64,000 nt of DNA from NCBI GenBank assembly GCA_935421135.1, contig OW285188.1:25087233-25151232 (forward strand), given 5' to 3'. The stretch comes from Bugulina stolonifera. Lineage: Eukaryota > Bryozoa > Gymnolaemata > Cheilostomatida > Bugulidae. Below the pieces are notes generated by a model that was not told the origin of the DNA, did not search any database, and worked only from the letters and a program-made list of their open reading frames with translations. The position numbers and the translations under genes were made by a program. Positions 47,615 through 61,700 of the stretch are shown here, in pieces (the stretch's first letter is position 1; each line of letters begins with the position of its first letter).

Positions 47615-48626
47615 ACGTAATGTACATTGGGATGAGATAAGAGTTGGGTGGGAACTGAAGCTAAGTGAGTAATTAGAGACCATTTATTTATATGTTCTGC
47701 TGTTATGGTGGACCATAGACTGACCACTGACATCTCACTGACAATGTGGATACAGACAGTAAACTATCACTACCCGTGCTAATAGCATTTGCCCTGTACT
47801 TATGTAACATATAGCAGTACTCTGGTTTCACTGTCTAAACTACATTATGTACACAGTAACTATGTGATTATACATGTATATACTAAACATTGGATTACAT
47901 ATTGGTTAGGTATTTGGATACTATCATGTCTATTTCTGAACTAGTTGGGTAAATGCATGTTTTCTCCGTCAATGTAAAAATATACTCAGATATTTTTCAC
48001 ACAATATTGAATCAGACTTGTTTTGGTTGAACATAGTGCTGTTTCCTAGTAACACAATGTTCCAATTCATAACTTTATACATAAGAGTACAAGTAGGTTA
48101 GATACTACATCTGTGTTTACGCTACTTATATTTTTCATGTTTACATAAAGTATCGGTTTCTAGGGGGCGTATCATATTTCTCTCTCAGCATGAGCAAATC
48201 ACATACTCACAGTTGAATGTGCCATATTGATTCTAAATTTGATGTACTTGATAGATAAATATGTTCAGCATAAACATAGCATGCTGCATATTGCTGCCAT
48301 ACAATAGATTTATACTTGAAGGGGATTTGAGAGCACTGCCAAGCAACCTCCTACTCCTCTACAATAACATAAACAGTTTCAACAGATTAGTGAAATTTTA
48401 ATCCCTTAATCCCTATACATTAGATATAATAGTACTCAGCACTTGTACTGGATTGACATCAATCACATCTGAATTTCTGTGTGTGCTGAAGTTATTTATA
48501 GTCACTTATATGGTTTGACACACAGCATTAGTCTGATATACACAGAGTTACCTGCAGACAGTAGAACTGCCTGGCAGGGCGAATATTGGCATATTTTATG
48601 GCCTCAGAGAGACTACTGTAGGTACT
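47615..48626. other. Spacer between SAMTOR and GST
   Basis: AT-rich DNA of 1.0 kb with no further gene. A frame around 48585 runs in phase into the GST start codon (reading ANIGIFYGLRETTVGT before the Met), so an upstream start cannot be fully excluded; no earlier ATG is in that frame after the last stop. Confidence 0.4.
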
Positions 48627-51600
48627 ATGGCACCTGTTACTTTATATATGGTTAAGGTTTCACCTACATGCAGGATAGTCTGGCTTTATCTCCTTCAGGT
48701 ATGTTTTTACATGTATATACTCTATATGGTGACTTGGGTGTTTTCTCAAATTTAACTAGAAGTACCAAAATGTGCATTTTATTACTTATTCCAGGCATGA
48801 CATTATTATTTTTTATACAAAATTTTGACCAGCAGTTGTCTGATGATAAAACTGTTGTTATACAATGTATTTATGAGACATTTAGATGTATCAAACATAT
48901 AGTCATGTTTATATATACATGTATACTTGCTTTGCATACAGAATAATATAGAACATGAGATAGTAGACATCACGTGTATAGATGAGCTCCAAAGGATATC
49001 TAACATTGATAAACTATCTGGACACACTGATGTACCAATCTTAACAGATGGAGATGTCGTTGTCTTTGAAGCGTAAGATATACATGCATGTATTACATAC
49101 ATTACATAGTTGGATTAGGATATTGACATGTACATTGTACAAAGTAATGCTTGACTTTTTTAAATTTTTCTGGTGCCATTTCAGTTACACATGAAATAAA
49201 GAACTATAGTGTATCTGTGTACACTAAACTGACATGCAGTCATGCTCTGTACTAGTTGGAGTTGAGTGACATACATGCACATGTATATACTAGCTCATTA
49301 GGTTGAACTTTAAATAATGGAGGTCCCCTGTGTGCATATCATCTACACGCAGGATAAAGATCCACCTCTGCCCTCTTGGAAACAAGAGCAGCCACATCAC
49401 GGCGAGCAGGTGAAAACGGCAGCACCAGTACTGTCTGCTCCGGCCTTGTTGCAAGATGCTGAAGGGTGGTGGTGAGACCTAGGAAAGCTCACACACCATT
49501 ATAAAAAATAAGTCACTCCTAAACACGTGGTATATAAAATACAGCAGACATACTCGGTAACGATCGTCTGCCATTATTATTATTATCAAGTAAGTCCACA
49601 AGTTCAAATAAAACTATGGTGTTTCTGCTGTAGGCCAGCCATACTTGACTATCTGGGCAGACATTACACAGGCTATGCTGGGTTCGGTAAATATTCAGCC
49701 ACACAGGCTAAATGCTCTTCAATACTCAGCTGGGCTAACTCTGAAATACACAGGTGAGTAATATTACATATAAACCATACATTGGCCAGATTTAATAGAT
49801 GATACTACGACTACTATGACCAAGGAACTTGAAGTTATCTCCTCTTTGTAAGAAGAGAATGAGAACACGGCTTCAAGCCCATTTCAGCCATGTCTATTCA
49901 TAAGTTCTAAGCCTCCCAACATAGAAGATGGTATACAACTATATACCATACACAAAATCTCTACTTATGTCCAGCAGTCAATTATCAACCAGCATAATCA
50001 CCCAACATTTATAAATGCCTGGAACTTAGGCTAGAGTAGAAATACAATAAGTTAGGAGTAGCATGGATATATGGAGTAATGCACGTGTTTATACACTGCT
50101 GAATCTCAATCAAAGTGCTCAATGTTTACAACAGAGCTAATTAATATTTGGTAGAATCTCACTGTTTTATCTCTTTTATTACTATTAGTTTCATGCTGTA
50201 TACTGGAATGAAATATATAGCAATCATCAGATAAAAGAGACAGGATATGGATATGTGGTATAAAATGTGGTATGTGATCTGTGGTAATTATTTCTAAGAA
50301 ACTATCGGCCACTGTGACTGGTCAAAACTTGATTTAAAGTTCAAGCGTTGTATTACATATATATGCATACATATATATACATAATCCTACTTTTCTGGAT
50401 CAATATATATGTGATTATTATGTGGCCATATATTCAACTGTAGATGTATACTCAACACTTTCTCAAGATGTGTGAACAATATATCATCAACCTTATAACC
50501 TATGTATATACTAATATATTATATTCTATGCATATTATTGTACATTGTATAATATACATGTACATGTAATTATGCTATAATCTCATAAGTTGCGTCACAG
50601 TATTAAATATAGGTAGCACTGAAAAATTAAATTTGATTCACAGGTAGTAACGCACATTGCTTGAGACATTTGTGACTGTGAGATTGGCATTGAGCTACAT
50701 GTAGTTGCCTATTAGTGTTTTCGCGACCTCTTGGACGGACCCAAATAAAAATCACAAGATGGCCATCCGACCTAGGTCAGATGAGCTACAGGGATTTTGC
50801 TTGGTCGGACGAAACCATTTCTAGGTCATCAACACACCTGACTTATTCGCACGAAAATGAGGATTTTGCTTTTGGCCCAGGTTGGTATGTTCGCAACTCT
50901 GTGATGGATGTGTACCAAAAAATATTTTCGCAAACTGGCCTGGGTCTGAAATTTAGGTCGCGAAGACACTGTAGGGTTTGAATAACTCTATGTAGCTACC
51001 ACCATCTTGGAGTTGTCATCTTTCTACTACATTGGCATTCAATACCATACAGAGTAGCATGTTCGCAGATCATAACGTACCCCAGCACAGATATTATGGT
51101 TGGTTATATTACAAAGAGGAATCTTCTTCAGGACTAAACCTCTGTTAGCATTGAGTGCGGTCATTGCTACAATAGCTGACCAACACACCATTCATTGGTT
51201 GTCCAAATTGAAAAATAATTAATAGAATGAAAAATAGCTTATACTTATTATAATTATAAGATGCTCAAAAAATAAATAACAACACTTTGAAATATCAATG
51301 CGTTTATTTTAGAAATACTCAATAAAGAGAAGATAACTCTTGATTTGTATTTTTATATTGTATTATTTAGAGAAAACTGAGCATATTTATATTATTTACA
51401 CAGGATAGCAGGCTACATGTTTGCTTACCCACAATTCTTGGACAAGTATAGACTAGACTCTGATTCTGCCAATGAGAGTCTAATAGAGAGCGGTATACAG
51501 AACCTAACAGGTAGGCTGAGTAGGATAGAGAGCACCTACCTGAGCAGGTCAGAGTATGTGTGTGGACACCAGTTGACCATAGCTGACAGCTTCCTGGTCA

Positions 51601-51755
51601 CCACTCTCCTCCAGTCACAGTGGGGAGGCTTCAACCTGTCTATCTGGCCAAAGGTAAGGTCTTGGTTCAAAAGAGTAATGGATCAGCCTCACTGGAAGTT
51701 GGTGCACGAGGCCCATATGGAGTTCATGGAGGAGATTGCTCTTGACTTAGTGTGA
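48627..51755 (+). CDS. Glutathione S-transferase, Ser-type (theta/delta-like)
   Basis: Cytosolic enzyme conjugating glutathione to electrophiles. Four exons close in phase: 48627-48698, 48942-49072, 49634-49753, 51404-51755; 224 aa predicted, a normal GST length. The thioredoxin-like N-terminal domain starts MAPVTLYMVKVSPTCRIVWL; the Ser in SPTCR is in the place of the catalytic serine of theta/delta-type enzymes. DVPILTDGDVVVFEAPAILD supplies the cis-Pro and the glutathione-contacting acidic residue, although the usual Ser after the Glu is Ala. The C-terminal helical domain has YVCGHQLTIADSFLVTTLL, the N-capping box motif, and ends WKLVHEAHMEFMEEIALDLV. The exact class is uncertain. The stop codon is the first TGA of a 16 bp tandem array. 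Confidence 0.88.
50713..50971. mobile_element. 259 bp MITE-like element in GST intron 3
   Basis: The ends TAGTGTTTTCGCGACCT and AGGTCGCGAAGACACTG are inverted repeats with two mismatches. The internal sequence repeats GGATTTTGCTT and cgGACG motifs. It encloses an open frame (50715-50981) of no recognisable family. A target-site duplication is not evident, so the copy is old or imperfectly bounded. Confidence 0.55.
51075..51200 (-). mobile_element. SINE fragment in GST intron 3
   Basis: The ATATTATGGTTGG, GAATCTTCTTCAGGAC and GCGGTCATTGCTACA stretches align with the tail and body of the SINE at 43405-43590. It is diverged. Confidence 0.5.
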
Positions 51756-51985
51756 CTGATACCTTATGTGACTGATACCTTATGTGACTGATACCTTATG
51801 TGACTGATACCTTATGTGACTGATACCTTATGTGACTGATACCTTATGTGACTGATACCTTATGTGACTGATACCTTATGTGACTGATACCTTATGTGAC
51901 TGATACCTTATGTGACTGATACCTTATGTGACTGATACCTTATGTGACTGATACCTTATGTGACTGATACCTTATGTGACTAATA
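51750..51985 (+). repeat. 16 bp minisatellite starting on the GST stop codon
   Basis: About 15 units of TGTGACTGATACCTTA. The TGA stop codon of GST is inside the first unit. Units are almost all identical; one late unit has TAA for TGA in the core (GACTAATACC). It lies in the 3' UTR. Confidence 0.95.
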
Positions 51986-52743
51986 CCTTATGTGTATGTG
52001 GATGGTATAGGAGATTTTGAATAAGATTTACCTATTTTGAAGTAAAATACTCTATATAGCAAATCAACCAAGAACTAAATAAGTGATATGTACACTCTAC
52101 AGCAAGTGCTATTATAACTGTATAAGCATCTATCAATTAAAATTCATGCTATCTATACAAATTGCTATTATGCTTTTCTAAAGTATTCATCAAACTCTTA
52201 TGACTCTATTCATATTACATGGACATGTGCTAACTAATGACAAACAATGTTGGATTTTATAGTTTTTCAGTTAATGTATTGCAAGCATATTAATCATAGT
52301 AAGAAATTGTCCTCTTGTGGATTTTTATAAGAGGGGACAACTACTTCTTTTGATTCATGTGACACATGATTGCACTGCAGGCACACAATAATATATGCAT
52401 ACATGTACATGTGACTTTTATTATAGTCAATAATATTATATATTATATACAGTAATTATCAAGGTTTGACTGTAATCCATGCATACCGTGAGCTTTCCCA
52501 ATTATTATAATATTATCTATAAAACATAACTTTATCATAATAGATGTCAATATATTGCACAAATTAGTATAATATATTACAGAATACTAAATATAAATAT
52601 AAAGTTGAAGTGAAAGTTTCTAAGCATAAAAATATGATGAGCAGATTGTGTGCAAAAGTACTATTCAAACAATATTACAATAAAGTGGACAAATAAAGTG
52701 ATCTTTTAAGTAGAAACTTTAGTATTGAAACTCACTAGAGTTT
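51986..52743. other. Convergent 3' spacer between GST and PGGHG
   Basis: AT-rich, no gene. A hairpin of the GTTGTCCTCTC family lies at 52301-52349. ATTAAA near 52138 is a possible GST polyadenylation signal, and TTTATT near 52416 could serve PGGHG on the minus strand. Confidence 0.4.
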
Positions 52744-55700
52744 CTATAACGATTTTGAGAGAATCAATGTAGACACATAGAAAAATATATTCAAGTTACA
52801 TAACAAATGAGCCTGGTTAACTAGCCCTGTATGTGCTGCTGGTGTGTATTTAGGTTTGGTTGTTGAGCTATAAGGTACAATATTGTCATCAGGTAGCGGA
52901 CAACCTGTCTCTAGTTTAGATTTTATAGTATAGGCTCCTCTCCCTATTGGGATGGACCGTCCTGCAACATAACCAGCCTCAAATAAACCATCTCATTCAG
53001 CGTTCAACATTGATATTGAAGAACAGAGCATATTAGCCTGGGTTCCAAGATTGATGGGAGTATTAGTGAGTAATTGACTGTTAGTTAAGCCAATTTCAAC
53101 CCCAAGGTCTATGCCCAAGGTCTATGGTCTAAGGCCTAAGGTCTATGCAAATGACCAACACACAAGCATTTTACCAATTTAAAGTATTCCAATAAACAAT
53201 ATAACAATAGTTTACATGTACACATAGAGCTGCTACTACATAGAATATAACATACATGTCTTGTATTTTAAATCAAATACCAAATTCTATGTTTAGATGA
53301 ATCTTTCCCTTCCACCATGATTACATGCATTTCGAGTAATAAAAGAAAAACCTTGCAGTTGTATGCTATTCATCTTACATCATTGCATAAAGGCTGTGCA
53401 GTGTACAATTAGTATAAGATGACAGTTTGTTAGGTATGGACACTCATGAGCTGTTGATTAAAATAAGAAGTTATCCTCTCCTATGTTGGGAGAGCACAAC
53501 TTTCGATTATGATCAATAGCCTATCATGCATGTAGATGCCCATGGTGTAAGGTAGGATATATAACTTTATGAATACCAATGGCTACTCACCCCTGTTCAT
53601 ATTATAAGTCTTTCCAGACACAACACTAGTTATTTTGAGAGGATAAATCCCGATGCTTCGTACGCTTATATGTATTAAGACTGACGTAACCCTCATATCA
53701 AACCTTGATCCAAGGTAATCTATAAGATAAGTAGTAGTGCTACATGTAGCTGCTAGAGGACACTGTTCCGTACAGACCAGTTACTAAGAGCTTCTATAAC
53801 CTACATGCATAGATATACATGTAGTATGATGTACTTACTATACTATGCACTATAAAATAATATTATGTACACGTAGTACATTGTGTATGCATTGTACACT
53901 ATACTTATATAGTAGTATAGCCAATGTATGATATGACATATTTTCCTACTAGGGAATTGGTCTTCTATACCTCAGTATAAGTTTATAATCACATTATTGC
54001 CTATATGGTAGTGTAATAAATCCATAATGCAAATGACAGCAATTTTAATTTAGTTATACTTATTGATTTTTATTAAAATATTGCACATACTGCAACCTAC
54101 ACTCAACCAGTAGTCTTCTTGTTGAACTAAAACAAAGTATAAACAACAAAATACCACAAAACAATGTATTCGGTTGTATTTATGCACATGCTAAATACAA
54201 ATGAAGTATAGGCTTGTTTTAAAATTAATTTAGGCCTACCCTGAATTCTAACACAGTACTTACCAATATCGCGGAATGTCATGCTATGTATATTCTTTGG
54301 TAGCCTTGGATTTATATACATATGCTCAGGGTGTATCCTTACTCCCCCATAACCATATATAAGAACCTGAAGATATGCAGCCATGCCACTTAAATAGTTA
54401 GAACTACCTCCATTTGGATACTCCATCCATGTCTGTAATAGAATAATATTCAGTAATATGATGTACAATACATGTACAGATGGATAGATACATGTACATA
54501 TATCATGTACAATATATGCATGTACAGATGGATATATATGTACACGCATATCTATGTACAACATTCATAGCGCGTAGTATACATGACCACAACATATACA
54601 TGGTGAATTTCCATACACTTACAATACATGGAAACATACTCTATGCAGACACATACCTTAAAAGGATTGGCCACATATGACTTGTAGCTCTTCTCAAACA
54701 TGCGTTGTGCCTTCTCTTCCTCTCCAAGTTGTAGAAGGTTAATGGCTATCACAGCCCATGTTGTTGAAGGAGTAGAGGTGGGAAGGGAGCCTGAGTACAC
54801 CTTTATATTATTCTTTATTACAGAATCATCCACATTCCATAAGAGAGGATAACTCAGCATTAGAGCCCCAGGCTGTTTCACTACGTGAGCCTCTATAAAA
54901 CACAAGATTGGAATCAAATTACATGAATTAGTATTGTGTGTGTGTGAAATACTGCATAATTATAAAATAAAAGTATATAACTGCTAAAAAATGCATTATT
55001 TGCAATTGCCAATGTATAACCTTGTGCATTACCTCCCCTTTGTTTCTGAAAGCCTTGATAGACTGGATTATATTTAGTTGAAGAGTTGTATTCCCAATGC
55101 AAACTTTGAGCTGCATGGATCCACTCCTGTGGGGCGTAAGTGTTGACATCCACATTACATAGACAAGCTGCATACTTGGTGTAGTGTAGAGCTAGGCTGG
55201 CCACAGTGTTTGTGTATATCGAGTTGTCAATGGATCCTCGACTGTCATCTATAGCCGTGACATCTATAATGTTAGGAACTTAGGTTAAAAATTCCCAGCA
55301 GTAAAATTGATGAGTGGAAAAATAACAGCAACTCCAAGCTGGCTCTTGATCTTGGGTACACATTTTTCTGAGTGAGCAAATAGCAATAAACGTGATAAAT
55401 AACGGCCATCGGTCAGTTGGACTTGATCTTGACAACTTCCTTAATTGACCATGAAGTCTACTAACCGCACCTCAATTTGTCATACAATAAAATTGTTAAG
55501 TCTTGGGAGATACTTGGATATAATTGATTTGTTCTTTTTGAAAGCAATAGAGACTAATTTCACAACACTACATGATTCAGTTTTTAGACAGATATGTTCA
55601 AGTAATACAGTTACTAAACAGTAGTACGAATCGAGTGCCCACCGTTCAGGTCAAAGTGTTTAGCTTTGTTGTTCCATTTGATCATAGAATAGTAAAGTTT

Positions 55701-58700
55701 AGCAATATCCCGTGCCATCTCACACGCCCCTTTCTCCTGCATCCAGGTTCTGTCTCGGGTCATGGCCATATATTGTCTCAATGCAAACGATATATCACCA
55801 TTTAGATGAATATGATTCCTATAATAACAGAGAAACAGTAATATTGTAATCCCAGTTAACACTTTAAATATTAATATAAGTCAACAACATGACTGTCACA
55901 CACTACAGTATGTTGACAATGCAACAATATAGCTAATGATCCGAGTATTAGTCATAATAAAATGATGTTTAATTTAAAATTTAATGGAAATCAATAAGAG
56001 TATGTTGAAGTATTTATTTCAGTAATGAATTACTACATGTTGACCTTCCCCAGATACAAATATTTGAACTTTGAATGATTGAGTGTGTAAATGTGTAGCT
56101 CTCTAGCTATTCATACTCTATGGCAGTATTTTATACAATGAATTCATTGCAGTTGCAACGCGTTCAACTTCGGTAATAATTTATGTATACAATGGTCAGC
56201 AAGCAACGTCTGTACATGCAGCTGTATATTGATAAGTTAGTATGTAGGTTTATATTTTACTCTCTGATTTTACTAAACATCGACTCTGCATCTATGGTGC
56301 CAAAACCTTGACCTTACGCAAAATCTATTTGCACCAATTCACCTACAGTGCAGTTTAACACATGCTGACAAATCCAAGTCACTTCAAGTATGACACACAG
56401 TTGACAGCTGTGCTTCACAAACTTGGCCTTTTTCATGTCATGTACACGAAACAGTCAACACTACAATGTAAGTTGAATATTGTGTTGTGTAGCTAGAGTG
56501 GGTTAAAAATATGCAAAATCTTTTACCTTATGCAGTATTACACCTACCTTGGCTCATAGGGTGGTGTGACATCACTTCCTGTAGCAGCACTCGTCCAGGA
56601 GTATAAGATACCTTTATAGCCATCAGATTGAGCTTGAACAGCTGCAGCAGGCATAGTGTTAATTCGGTAGGTTAGCATAGATCTAGCCAAATTGGGGAAG
56701 AACGGTAGAACCGCCGGTGATATCCATCTTTCCTGGTCCCAACTCACTTGACCTGCACAAATGCAGCCTAATTATACAATGCAACAGAATCCCCAACTGT
56801 TGTGGAAGTACATTATGTTATATTTATTATATACACGAATGACTTTCTGCAACACCCTGACCTACATGTGTTACACTTGACCTACCTCTCTCCTTATCTT
56901 CTGCACCGCCATGAGCTAATCCTCCTGAACTGATACCACCATACTGATTCATCTCCCTGTGACTGTCTGTAGAGGGGAGAGAGCTAAGTAAATAGTAGAA
57001 TGATGAATACACTAGTTTCTCTAAGTACGTGTCGCCTGACAGTTCTATGCTACCACTCTTCCACTTCTGTCTCCAAGCTTCTTTGTGTAGCGTAAAAAAA
57101 TGTTCTGGATTCTTATCAGCAATCCACGAGCCACTCTGGAAACTCTCTTTGGCCACCTGCATAACATACAACATGTAGGTATGTGAGGGGAATCCTCAGC
57201 CTGTGTTCCATGTGACCAAAATGATATCCGCAGCCAATCCCTGGCCTACCCCTTGCAGTTTTAATAAGCATTCATAGAACCCAGGCTTAAGTCGATCTGA
57301 ATAGCATATGATATTACTTCTCATCCTTACCTGTTCATTAGTATCTATGGACATGAGGTAGGTGTATCTGATACTGTTCTGATATGAAGGTATATGAACC
57401 ATAGAGGGTACTGTAGACCAATATGTATACACCGTAGACCTGTGCCCACCTGGTATCTCAGATTTAATGGTTGTACCATGAGTGTTCCTGTAAATAGACA
57501 CAAGTGTAAATACATGTAACCAGAGCCCTTGATTGTGAGAGTTATGCCACTGGAAGTAAACAAGATGTCATATTGGGCCCATGTAACAAAGGATTACATT
57601 GGTCAAATCTCTCTTTATCGGCAATTTTGATTAGTTCTATGGGTCCAACATGGCATCCATAATGTTCCCCCAGTGACGCAACTCTTACAATAAACGGTTC
57701 TGCATGTAACTGTATGGGAAGTCACTTAGGGCGGGTTATATACTCTAATGTAGATAGTAGGCATTTGCTATTACTGATGCAGTCAGTTCACCATGAATAA
57801 GAGTGGACTGCTACTTGCTGTTCTTGTAATCCTCACCCATACAGAAATTACGAAACAGCTAAAGATGGGTAGTAGTCATTATTGGAATATTTAAGAGTGT
57901 TGTTTCATGAAATATAAGATCACGTAGCTGTCATATATCATATTACTATCATATATTTAAGCAGACATGCTACAGGTACCAGGCAGCCATATTAAAATAA
58001 ACCTTTGTAATAGTTCAAATTATTAAGTGAGATCTACTTCTACCACAGAATTACTTGTAACATTGTACATTGTAAGTTGGGCAAGTATACTAAGTTAAAT
58101 GCCGCTTGTCCAAAATCGAAATATGAATAAATTTGACATCATAAATAAAGCACGACAAATAAATTATGTTGGATATACAATACAATGTACATGAGTGATT
58201 GATAGTGACAGAGTGACGTAGTCAAATAGAATAATATAACAATATCATACGACTGCACAAGTCACGTAAAATAGCAAAGTTAATTAGATTGGAGGAAATT
58301 ATTTTAGACAAAACAATTAAATCCATCAAGAAATGCACAATGTAAACCAACATTTATGTCGTAGTAAAAGACATACAATAAAATTAATATACATCACTGA
58401 TGTAACCATGCGTAATCAATTACAGGCACTGTTATACATGTAGTCAGTGAAGTAATAATTCATGGAGAAAATGAGTGGAAAAGGAACTTGGTGATTAGGG
58501 AAGATAACTTCTGACAAAGGACCAAATTGATGTTGAGATATACTGTACAATGTAGGCCTAAACAAACATACACTATATACAAAGAGGACAGAATGGATAA
58601 CAACTATCGGAGTATTCCTAACAGAAAATATAGCATAGATCGTTGTTGGTTGACTGGCCATATAATATTGATGAACCCTCAAGATGGTGAAAATGACTGA

Positions 58701-61700
58701 CTTTATCTATACAAAATAGTTAAATAGTTTAGGGTTAACTTTTCAATTTCCGCTAAAAATATTTCCACTACATCCAGGCCTAATCTACAGCCATAATGGA
58801 GCCAAGTAAGACATTAAAGCAATAGAGTCTGAAGCATATCAACTCAAAGCAGCATCGAGTAAACATGGCTAAGGAGTTGCAGTAAGCAAGCGGATTTATA
58901 AAACTGTTCATCTAAGGCAAATATCTGGCCATAGGTTGTCAATGTGGTATATTATAAAACGCTTCAGCTTTGCTATGTAGGAATACAAATGTGTAACAGA
59001 CAATAATGTAAGACAGTTATCTGGTATGGAAATATAGCAAACGGTACCAACAGAATCCTTACCAACAGTTGACTTGCTCACTTCTATTGCTGCATTGAAC
59101 ATATATTATGATAACACTATAGATAAGGCTGGAGAAAACACCAGTACAGTTCACAACTACAGATAGGTAGGTAGACCTAAGTAAAGGGACTATAAACTAT
59201 GAATTATATAATAGTGACTATGGTAATTAATGGGTATTATGTAAACAAGTATTATACGGGCATTCATAGATCCAGCTCCTTTGGATTCAAGTTTAACTGC
59301 TCAAATTTTTGGTTTTTAACTGACTGCCCAATTTACACACCTCTATGTACCCCAAATACCCCTTATATGTAGGTACATATGTGACGGTAAAGAGGCACTG
59401 CCTACGAACACTACCTACAGCCACTACCTATTATAGTATAGTCACCACCTACCAGTTTCCTCCATTAAAACTGTTGGGTTCAGTAAAGTTGATATCAGAG
59501 CTGTGTGCTCCTGTGTTGGAGTCCAGGTAGATCATCAAATTACCTGCAACAGATGGGTAGTGATTCTTGGGCTAATGATATATACATGTAGTTTCAAGTA
59601 CAACACTAATGTAATATATTTAGGCTAAATGTGTAGACTTGTGATAGTACACATCAGCAGATGGTCTCACTGTCTCACCTGTAGCAGATCCTTGTCTCTG
59701 AGCAAATATCTCGGTAACAAGAAGCCTGGTGTAGAACTGATGGGTAAATATTCTGTGTGTTACTCTGCATGACTCTATTGTAACGTTCTCCTCCCAGTAA
59801 CCTGTGCAAAAGACAGATACGTATGATATTGGCCTACCTATACTTACTTGTATTTAGTACATAGTACAGAAACACTACAGCCAGAATAAAGTATGGTTAA
59901 TAATTTTCACAATAAATTTTGAAATGTAAAGCCTTTCATATTTAAAGTCATTATTAGTTCCAGCTCTTTTCTCTGCGATATCTATGAAACGTTGAAAGAA
60001 ATCATTAATAAAGTATTCTGCAATAACGTAATTCTTTTGATACCCAAAGATGGAATTAGTCACACCTCCCTGAATACGTTATGAAGTTTCAGTTTATGAT
60101 TGTTGCTGATAACTCTCTGTTAACTTCTACACTCTGCAAGGGCGGAATTATTTCATTGATGGACATTCGAAGCTGCCCGATTATTTAAATACCCAGCACT
60201 GACGCTCTAAACTTGGCCAGGCACTCATTGTACTGCCTCAACACAAAAATTCCATTTAAGGAATGTTGCATCTACACTCTCACCGTTATACATATCCAGT
60301 CTGTATTGTTGATACATATCAGGTGGTCTACGTCTGCTGCCTAGCCTCACTCTAAAGTTGAGCATGGCAGGGATACGAGCTCTATGGCTGCCACCTGCAA
60401 TGGAATAAAAGTCGACTTTGGGTTCAACGTACATTTCAATACCAACAGAGAGTTTCTGCTGTAGAGCGCAATACTGTGCATTTGAAGTGCTGGAATCATG
60501 GAGATTCTTTGGTATTTATATTCAAAACTAATTTAATATTCCAATTATCCGTACAGAGTCGTAATTACTAGGTATAATAAGTATATGGCATTTTGCTCTG
60601 CTACTAAATGGATGAATTATAAATATAATCCAATATTTGCTGCCTCCAGTTTAAATAATAAGTTAAACTATTTAATTATAGGCCTACATACAAGCACACT
60701 TGCTGCGGTACAAAGTATGGAATACTACAACATGAATTCTTGTAGCATGTTTTAACATACGCATTAGACCTACATATTGAATCCATCATTAAAATGGCAG
60801 CAAAAGTGTGATATGGCAGATCAAACTGATATATTATAGTAGCCATTAGTTATTAACCATGCATATAAACTTTTGTGAGAAAACTTGGAAGGCATTGACA
60901 TTCTCAATGACAAGCGTATTCTATTATCACCAAGACATATTACTATTATTGATTTGTTAACATTATCAGAATCACAGCATTAACAGCTTATTAAAAACTG
61001 CACGTTTGCTAGGAATAATTTCCGTTTAAAGGCGACTGTTTGCAATAATAATTGTCGAAGCTGTACCTTTGCTTACATAATTACATAACAGCAATGACGG
61101 CAATAAACTACCGGAGTCGGCAAAACCTTAAAACCATTATCATAAAAGAAGTAATAAAATAAAAATCAATTTCATGCTATATACATAGATAAAGCAGTAA
61201 CGATCCACTAATATATAAATATAACTTCATTTATGAGCTACAATGCAGCATGGCTGGTAACTGCAAAACTATAATCTCTTTGCACAAAGCCTCGGCACAA
61301 TGTAATGCAAAGCTCTTGAAATATTCTACTTCAGATTTTAGAAGAGCTAAATATATACAGTATGCTAATATCTAGATCAGCACATCCTGCTGGGGGAAGT
61401 ATTCATATTTATTGACTTGGTGTCCAGTTTCAAAGGAAACAATAATAGAAGATCAATCCGTGACCAACTGCTGGAAATAGACTACTATAATTATGTTCTG
61501 CTGTACAATACACCACCCATACTATTTGTGGCAGCGGCAGCAACAAACACCTGCTCAATCACTTCACACCTCAACTCAGAATCAGAATGAGTGGTTCTTG
61601 TACTACCTGAGTGACATTGAATACAACATATTGCCATTCTAGGGTTACATTACAGCTATAATGTAGTATATAAGTGTTATTTAGTGTTTACAAGGCTGCT

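Noticed and set aside
54840..54858. GAGAGGATAACT in PGGHG exon 11 as a member of the dispersed hairpin family
   Set aside because: It encodes a conserved part of the protein (LSYPLLW) and has no inverted partner, so the match is coincidental.
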